This document shows, piece after piece, positions 59,323 to 64,000 of a stretch of 64,000 bases of DNA; position 1 is the first letter of the stretch, and each line of letters begins with the position of its first letter. The position numbers and the translations under genes were made by a program. The stretch comes from Yokenella regensburgei ATCC 49455 (GTDB lineage Bacteria; Pseudomonadota; Gammaproteobacteria; Enterobacterales; Enterobacteriaceae). The notes beneath the pieces were generated by a model. The model searched no databases, had not been told where the DNA came from, and saw nothing but the letters and a program-made list of their open reading frames with translations. The DNA is taken from the NCBI RefSeq assembly GCF_000735455.1, contig NZ_JMPS01000042.1, forward strand, positions 1-64,000. The letters are read 5' to 3'.

Positions 59323-60915
59323 ATGAATAACGTCAATAATTACCCTGTTGAGGCGTTTCCGCCTTTTTTACGCGATGCAATAACCGCGTTTCATGAAGAC
59401 ACACAAATCCCTGTTGAGATGATCGGCAGTACAGTTCTGGCGGCTTTTGCTCTGGCCCTGCAACCTCTGATTGACGTTGCCTCTCCTTTCGGAAATAAAA
59501 AGCCGGAACCCTGCTCCCTGTATTTTCTGGTACTGGCAAAATCGGGCGAAGGAAAGAGTCCGGTTCGCGAATGCATCATGGAACCCTTCGAGAGTTTTGC
59601 GGCAGAGATGCATGCTGAATATGAAGCCCTGTTTGATATTTATAAAAAAGACTATGCTATCTGGTCTTCAAAAGAAAAAGCACTCAACCGTAGTTTTCAG
59701 AAAGCCGCTAAACATGGCGGAGACAGTGACATTGAGGAATTATTGCTTCGCGAACACCAGGCCGCAGAGCCAACAAAACCCAGAGCATTTGAAATGTTCT
59801 ATGAAGATGCCACACCCGAGGGGATTATTCAGGGGTTAAAAGAATACCCTTACGCCGGGGTATTCGCTGATGAAGCGATTACCTTTTTTACCGGCCACCT
59901 GAAAAACAATCTGGGCCTGATTAACAAAATCTGGAAAAATGAACCCCTTTCGCTCTCCCGGAAAAAAGACGGTAATATCCGACTCAATGCATACCTGACC
60001 TTTTTACTCATGGTGCAACCTGAGATATTTGACGAGTATTTAGAGAAGCATGGCAGGCGGGCTGTTTCCAGTGGATTTCTGGCCCGGTTTCTTTTTACGC
60101 ATACGGCGAGCACTATCGGACAACGGAAAATAAACTTACATCAGGAGAAATCGAAAAGTGCTTTTGAGTCCCTTCACAGAGGTTTTAACCGTATCCTTCA
60201 GGAGCAAAAGAAACACTTTTATGATAATACAGATACTAAAAAGACGTTAGCACTGTCTGACAATGCTAAAAGGTTATTTGAAGATAAGATAAGTCACTAT
60301 CAGTCACTCATTGGTGAGAATCAGCCCCTGGAGCATATCGCGGAATTTGTATCTAAAGCAGGCAGTCATGCAATACGCATTGCTGCGTTATTTAGCTTCA
60401 GTTCAAAAGAAGGTATCCCTGAAAGTACACTGCAGGATGCCTTTGCTCTTACTGAATGGCATCTTAACCAGGCCGACAGGTATTTTTACGTGCTGAGCGA
60501 ACAGTATCAGTTACAGCAGGATGTGTATGAGTTATTTGACTGGATAAAAAACAGATTTAATAACCCAAAAGGAAAAATGAAAGGTGTCGTCAATCAGTTT
60601 GGTGGCATTCAGGATGTGGACCTTAATCCGTGGCAGCCTTTTTCGAAAAATGAACTGGAGACTCACGGCCCGGCAAGACTGCGAAAAATTGAACGTTTAA
60701 CGCCGGTACTGAATCAGCTTATCCAGCTTGGGCTGATTGTCACTATATGCTACCCACCACAACGTGCACTTTATATCGCGGTAGCTCAAGAAGGTGCATA
60801 TAATTATATTTACCCACTTAACCCTTTCTTCACGACCTTTAATCTTGTTGACTACAAAAATAATGCCACACCACCACTGAGTGGTTATGATCCTACCAGA
60901 CTGCAATGGCAATGA
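59323..60915 (+). CDS. YfjI-like DUF3987 protein
   Basis: A 530-residue protein of the DUF3987 family. YPVEAFPPFLRDAITAFHED opens it, Walker A-like AKSGEGKS lies at 72-79, and ATPEGIIQGLKEYPYAGVFA with DEAITFF follows, as in primase-helicase-like proteins of CP4-57 (YfjI) and P4 elements. The second half has SGFLARFLFTHTAS and a helical C-terminal region. It is probably a replication or maintenance ATPase for the integrative element. Composition is AT-richer than the chromosome to the left, a sign of transfer. Confidence 0.78.
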   Translation: MNNVNNYPVEAFPPFLRDAITAFHEDTQIPVEMIGSTVLAAFALALQPLIDVASPFGNKKPEPCSLYFLVLAKSGEGKSPVRECIMEPFESFAAEMHAEYEALFDIYKKDYAIWSSKEKALNRSFQKAAKHGGDSDIEELLLREHQAAEPTKPRAFEMFYEDATPEGIIQGLKEYPYAGVFADEAITFFTGHLKNNLGLINKIWKNEPLSLSRKKDGNIRLNAYLTFLLMVQPEIFDEYLEKHGRRAVSSGFLARFLFTHTASTIGQRKINLHQEKSKSAFESLHRGFNRILQEQKKHFYDNTDTKKTLALSDNAKRLFEDKISHYQSLIGENQPLEHIAEFVSKAGSHAIRIAALFSFSSKEGIPESTLQDAFALTEWHLNQADRYFYVLSEQYQLQQDVYELFDWIKNRFNNPKGKMKGVVNQFGGIQDVDLNPWQPFSKNELETHGPARLRKIERLTPVLNQLIQLGLIVTICYPPQRALYIAVAQEGAYNYIYPLNPFFTTFNLVDYKNNATPPLSGYDPTRLQWQ

Positions 60916-61516
60916 TTGTTGCGATTATGTTACATAATGACGTAAGGGTAGTATGCGCGGTCAATCTGGCAGACGCGGCATCACTTACCGTCAGAAGTCA
61001 GTCTCAAAAGAGATTAGACTTCTCTCTTATACATGCTAAAGCTGCTAAAATTTACTTTTTTAGCAGCCTTAGCTGCATGGCAAGAAAAATGACACGATAA
61101 AATAGTACGAACTTCACTCAATGGTAAACTGTGATAATTCCAGTCCGCCTTGCCTTCAGTGCTCGTACACTATGTCGAAATGTTAAATAATTGTTAATTT
61201 AAATCACAAAAAGATCATTAACTTGCCCAGTATCGTTTCCCAGTGTTATTACACATTTGATTATTTAACTCACATTCATTTCAGGGTTAACATTCATCGT
61301 CACTTATTTTCTCTTCCAGTTTATTCCATTCAAAATAGTACGAGTGAGAGGCCTATGTAGTACATATAAAATCGCCACACAGGCTCTCATTATAAACTAA
61401 ATCACCAGAATTATTAATGTATGCGTTTCTGCTTAACTTTAATGGCGAGGATAACAGACAGGGTTATTTAAAGATTTAAACACCGCGGGGGAACTTACAG
61501 GAGGCTTAATAACGTA
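60916..61516. other. intergenic region with a long imperfect hairpin
   Basis: This 600-base AT-rich gap has no supported gene. GCTAAAGCTGCTAAAA (61035-61050) pairs with TTTTAGCAGCCTTAGC (61058-61073), a 16-bp stem with one mismatch and a seven-base loop. It could be a terminator for the DUF3987 gene, although the U-rich part is inside the loop and stem. Confidence 0.45.
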
Positions 61517-61732
61517 CTATGCGCGGGATTCAGCAATACGTTTCTGTACCCAAGCTTCCACCTCACTCTGTAACCAGCGGGAGCTACGCCCCAGTTTAAT
61601 CGGTTTAGGAAACTCACCCAGTGAAATCAGTTTATAAAACCATTTATCACTCAGCCCGGTGAATTCAGTGATGAAGACCATATCGACCATTTTATCACTC
61701 AGCAGGCCTGTAGTATTATTCAGCATTGTCAT
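61517..61732 (-). CDS. AlpA-family regulator
   Basis: A 71-residue excisionase-like HTH protein: VDMVFITEFTGLSDKWFYKL, then SLGEFPKPIKLGRSSRWLQS and EVEAWVQKRIAES, the usual AlpA/Vis pattern. AlpA-type proteins activate the integrase gene of CP4-57-like elements and can act in excision. A GAGAG site precedes the ATG at 61732. No integrase gene is visible within the window, so the target may lie to the right. Confidence 0.88.
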   Translation of the reverse strand: MTMLNNTTGLLSDKMVDMVFITEFTGLSDKWFYKLISLGEFPKPIKLGRSSRWLQSEVEAWVQKRIAESRA

Positions 61733-61853
61733 GACGTATCTCTCTGTCTTAAGGGAATGGAAGACAGAGGCGCCGGGATATACTGATTTATCCTTATCCA
61801 GGCACTCTGTCATAACATATCCCCTGACAGTAAAAAAATACTGACCGGGTTAA

Positions 61854-62471
61854 TCAGTACTGACTACACCCGAAACTACGCTGACCGTCTGAATAGTCTT
61901 TGCTGTATTCCTTAGCCAGATAATTAATACGGGTCGTCACCGCTTCGTACTCTGTGGTAAATGCAGCACTATTTTTACTCAGGTGGTAATAACAGTTAGC
62001 AGGAAACTCCACCAGTGAGTAGTACTGCTCATCGTTTAGCCCCAGCGTACGTACCCAGGCCTCCATAATCATCAGTGCCAGATTATGCGAATACTCCCCA
62101 TTCACTGACCGGTAATTTCCCGGATACGGATAAGCCTCACGATTGAGGAATAACACCACGTGGTAATGTTTCTTACCTGTACGGCTGAATTCACGAGCCC
62201 AGATATGACGAACCCGACAGGGATGGATACGTTTGCCGGCATTCTTTCTTTTCAGTAAATCAGCTTCGATCTGTGCTTTCAGGGAGACAATGAATCGGGT
62301 GATTAATGATGAGTCTGAATTATACGAGTCTGTATCGAATTCAGGTAAGCGTAAATCCACTCGTAACACCAACACCCTCGAGTATTCATTAAGCGTTTTA
62401 TTCAGTGTATCCTGAATACGTTTAACATAGTTTCGATTCAGTGGGTAATGGCTGTGTGTATTGAAACTCAT
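61854..62471 (-). CDS. inovirus Gp2/YfjJ-like protein, second copy
   Basis: A 205-residue protein of the inovirus Gp2 (YagK/YfjJ C-terminal) family: YSRVLVLRVDLRLPEFDTDS, SLITRFIVSLKAQIEADLLK, RVRHIWAREFSRTGKKHYHV and VLFLNREAYPYPG. The His-hydrophobic pattern (HYHVVLF) recalls replication-initiator proteins, and family members are suspected to act in element replication. AT-rich tandem repeats lie 260-330 bases upstream of its start, which fits a Rep/origin pair. The AlpA gene is downstream. Confidence 0.8.
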   Translation of the reverse strand: MSFNTHSHYPLNRNYVKRIQDTLNKTLNEYSRVLVLRVDLRLPEFDTDSYNSDSSLITRFIVSLKAQIEADLLKRKNAGKRIHPCRVRHIWAREFSRTGKKHYHVVLFLNREAYPYPGNYRSVNGEYSHNLALMIMEAWVRTLGLNDEQYYSLVEFPANCYYHLSKNSAAFTTEYEAVTTRINYLAKEYSKDYSDGQRSFGCSQY

Positions 62472-62731
62472 GGGTAATGTCCTTACGTTAGTTGTTCAAT
62501 AAGATACAAGGCTGGAGTAATAAATTACTTTCATGAAGTACCGGGTATAGGAAAGATGTACGGGGTAATTGATTTACAGATATGATTTCTGTAGTCACTT
62601 TACTCACACAGAGTGTGTATAACGATGGGAGCTACCCTGAATTGCATTCTCTCATGATTGCAATGCCATTCCAGTTACATGTTTCTAATTCTGTGTAGCG
62701 ATACTATTTCAATAACATTCATTTAATGCGT

Positions 62732-62803
62732 TTTATTGATACTCATCTGATACACTTTATAGATACTCTTCTAATACATTTTATATATACCCTTCTATAT
62801 AGT
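62732..62803. repeat. three 24-bp tandem AT-rich repeats (iteron-like)
   Basis: Three consecutive 24-bp units at 62732-62755, 62756-62779 and 62780-62803. Each begins TTTAT, has GATACTC or TATACCC in the middle, then a TCT and an ATA-rich end (for example TTTATAGATACTCTTCTAAT). Identity drops in the third unit. The surroundings are strongly AT-rich. The arrangement resembles iterons of a replication origin or binding sites of the Gp2/YfjJ-like protein. Confidence 0.6.
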
Positions 62804-63103
62804 TATATTACCAAACCGACATCAGAAATCCTCTTTAACTACTAAAATACAATAAAAGAAGAAAACCATAAAAACATCAACTAGTTCATTAAATAACTAT
62901 TGATTTTTACTCTCAAGTTAGTGTTAAATTTACATATAAATAAACACACCAAAACAACCTAAAAATAATGTTTTAGTTCTGTTTTATCTGCATCCTTCAG
63001 CCAGCATTGAAAATTTACATTCAAAAAAATTTCAGACCTATATTACCGATGTGAGAACGGCAGCAGAAATGCTGCCGTGTTGTTATTTCACTCACGGAGG
63101 TTA

Positions 63104-63142
63104 ATGTGTCAGATAAGAGCTGTCGGGGTGCGGATACCCTGA
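63104..63142 (+). promoter_or_regulatory. leader with short reading frame and possible SD-sequestering structure
   Basis: A GGAGG site is followed by a 12-codon frame (MCQIRAVGVRIP) in the 210-base leader of the zinc-ribbon gene. An alternative GTG at 63106 opens a frame that continues into that gene. CTCTCCTG (63200-63207) is perfectly complementary to CAGGAGAG (63303-63310), the ribosome binding site of the downstream ATG, so the leader could hide it. An eight-bp hairpin (ACGGCAGC/GCTGCCGT) lies at 63057-63078. Confidence 0.4.
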
Positions 63143-63315
63143 CGTTACCATTATTCCCTCTCCCCGATGAACCCTCCTGCAGAATACCTGCGTATATGCC
63201 TCTCCTGCTCCAGTTCCACCCTGTTTCCTGCTCTAGTATCAGGTTCATATTCATACACGGCCCGCCTGTTCATTCAGGCAGCTATTTATTGCTACCAGTA
63301 ACCAGGAGAGAAAAA

Positions 63316-63612
63316 ATGCATTGTCCGAATTGTGGATCGCCCGACATCCGGCTGCGCGGTGTGGGTAAAAAGACAGGTGGGGTGATTGGTGCCACTGCCG
63401 GGGGACTGGCCGGTCTTGAAGGGGCCTCAGCCGGTGCGCTGACTGGCTCTGCCGTCCCCGTAGTTGGTACGCTGGCCGGAGGACTCATTGGTTTTCTGTC
63501 CGGCGCCTGTGCTGGCGCAGTGGCGGGGTCTGTTGCCGGTGAAAAGCTGGACGGGACGATATTTGACGAATATGGCTGCATACACTGCGAACATACCTTC
63601 AATGTGCCTTAA
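63316..63612 (+). CDS. zinc-ribbon protein split by a glycine-zipper membrane hairpin
   Basis: A 98-residue protein. It begins MHCPNCGSPDIRLRGVGKKT, one Cys-x2-Cys knuckle, then a Gly/Ala-rich zipper (GGVIGATAGGLAGLEGASAG and LAGGLIGFLSGACAGAVAGS), and ends YGCIHCEHTFNVP, the second Cys-x2-Cys knuckle. The two knuckles would meet only if the zipper folds back as a membrane hairpin. AGGAGAG is the ribosome binding site. An in-frame GTG 70 codons upstream would give a 168-residue form with no obvious domain. A terminator follows. Function unknown. Confidence 0.65.
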   Translation: MHCPNCGSPDIRLRGVGKKTGGVIGATAGGLAGLEGASAGALTGSAVPVVGTLAGGLIGFLSGACAGAVAGSVAGEKLDGTIFDEYGCIHCEHTFNVP

Positions 63613-63638
63613 CGCTCAGCGGTATCAACCTTAAGCAT

Positions 63639-63664
63639 CACCGGGCGCTGTGGCCCGGTGTTTT
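63639..63664 (+). terminator. intrinsic terminator of the zinc-ribbon gene
   Basis: CACCGGGC pairs with GCCCGGTG around a six-base loop and is followed by TTTT. It starts about 25 bases after the stop codon. Confidence 0.85.
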
Positions 63665-63912
63665 CTGAACCCGCACGGCATCATTTCTCCTTCCACCGCA
63701 ACCTGCAAAGACGACAGGATGTGTCGTTAAAACATCGTATTCCTTGTCTTAATATCCTCATATTCCTTTTCTTACAGCCACTTAACAAAAGCGTGTTGCT
63801 GTCATGATTTTTATCCGACCTGCAAGAAAGCGACGACATAACGTGGCAAACCGGTACGGCATAATTTTCCACAACGTACAGGAGCATGCGGAGAGCCTGA
63901 GGTAATTTCACC

Positions 63913-64000
63913 ATGAAAGAACAACACGATCGCTATGATCGGCTGGCCGTCAGGCTGTCGATCATCATCAGTCGGCTACTGGCAGGCCATGCCATGGAAC
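63913..64000 (+). CDS. YfjR-like (DeoR/WYL-type) regulator, 5' part only
   Basis: An ATG with a GAGG site ten bases upstream opens a frame that runs off the window edge: HDRYDRLAVRLSIIISRLLA then GHAME. This helical start resembles YfjR-like regulators with an N-terminal HTH and a WYL domain, which accompany AlpA/YfjI elements such as CP4-57. Only 29 residues are visible, so the call rests on the match of the opening and on context. Confidence 0.55.
   Translation, partial: MKEQHDRYDRLAVRLSIIISRLLAGHAME

Noticed and set aside
60906-61100. 64-codon frame overlapping the end of the DUF3987 gene
   Set aside because: Its second half is the long hairpin at 61035-61073; no sign of coding constraint.
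1-64000. CRISPR arrays, rRNA or tRNA genes, intact insertion sequences
   Set aside because: I saw no regular spacer-repeat arrays, no cloverleaf-forming tRNA-like sequence, and no full transposase with terminal inverted repeats. A trained search could still find a tRNA fragment that I missed.

Overview
The window is chromosomal DNA from a member of the Enterobacteriaceae. The best anchors are the L-asparagine permease AnsP, an OmpC/OmpN-type porin, a YnfB-like periplasmic protein, FimB-type and AlpA/YfjI/YfjJ-type accessory genes, and typical enterobacterial spacing and codon use. The genus cannot be fixed from sequence reading alone. Most of the window is accessory DNA; I saw no rRNA, tRNA or CRISPR array.

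Layout. (1) 0-3.1 kb is a decayed flank: a few small secreted or membrane proteins, frameshifted or stop-containing copies of genes that are intact at 44.9 and 54.3 kb, and one copy of a roughly 100-nt hairpin-forming repeat whose partner lies at 50.6 kb. (2) 3.1-5.5 kb is a small minus-strand operon (DUF4239 membrane protein, Dabb-domain protein, Crp/Fnr-type regulator, PerC-type regulator) followed by a Lys-rich small protein. (3) 5.8-11.6 kb is a three-gene minus-strand cluster: TerB-domain protein, BrxD-like ATPase and Lhr-like DEAD/DEAH helicase. This is the composition of the Shango anti-phage system (sngABC). A Ros/MucR-type zinc-finger regulator lies just upstream. (4) 12.5-20.4 kb is the type VI secretion cargo end: LemA and TPM-domain proteins, PAAR, two unrecognised proteins (the larger a candidate effector), a DUF4123 adaptor, VgrG and Hcp. 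(5) 20.8-42.3 kb is a complete T6SS structural cluster on the minus strand: tssB-C-E-F-G-tagH-J-K-L-clpV-vasH-tagO-tssA-tssM-vasL-Sel1.

The T6SS has its own sigma-54 activator (VasH). A near-perfect -24/-12 promoter sits 44 bp before hcp, with three copies of a GTTGCGCA-type motif 60-175 bp further upstream. That is a legible circuit in which VasH drives the abundant tube protein, and a strong hairpin after hcp may limit read-through into vgrG.

(6) 42.8-54.5 kb is a mosaic of a FimB-like recombinase and many small envelope, zinc-finger and stress genes around ansP and a porin. (7) 54.7-58.4 kb is a metabolic patch: a LysR regulator divergent from a short-chain dehydrogenase, then a 3-hydroxybutyrate-dehydrogenase-like SDR translationally coupled to an exported HSL-family esterase. 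(8) 58.6-64 kb is the core of a P4/CP4-57-like integrative element: two Gp2/YfjJ-like proteins, a YfjI-like DUF3987 protein, an AlpA regulator, AT-rich 24-bp tandem repeats resembling iterons, a glycine-zipper zinc-ribbon protein with a structured leader, and the start of a YfjR-like regulator that runs off the right edge.

The most notable content is the pairing of a complete T6SS, an unidentified cargo module and a Shango-type defence cluster on one strand, flanked by decayed and intact copies of the same accessory genes.
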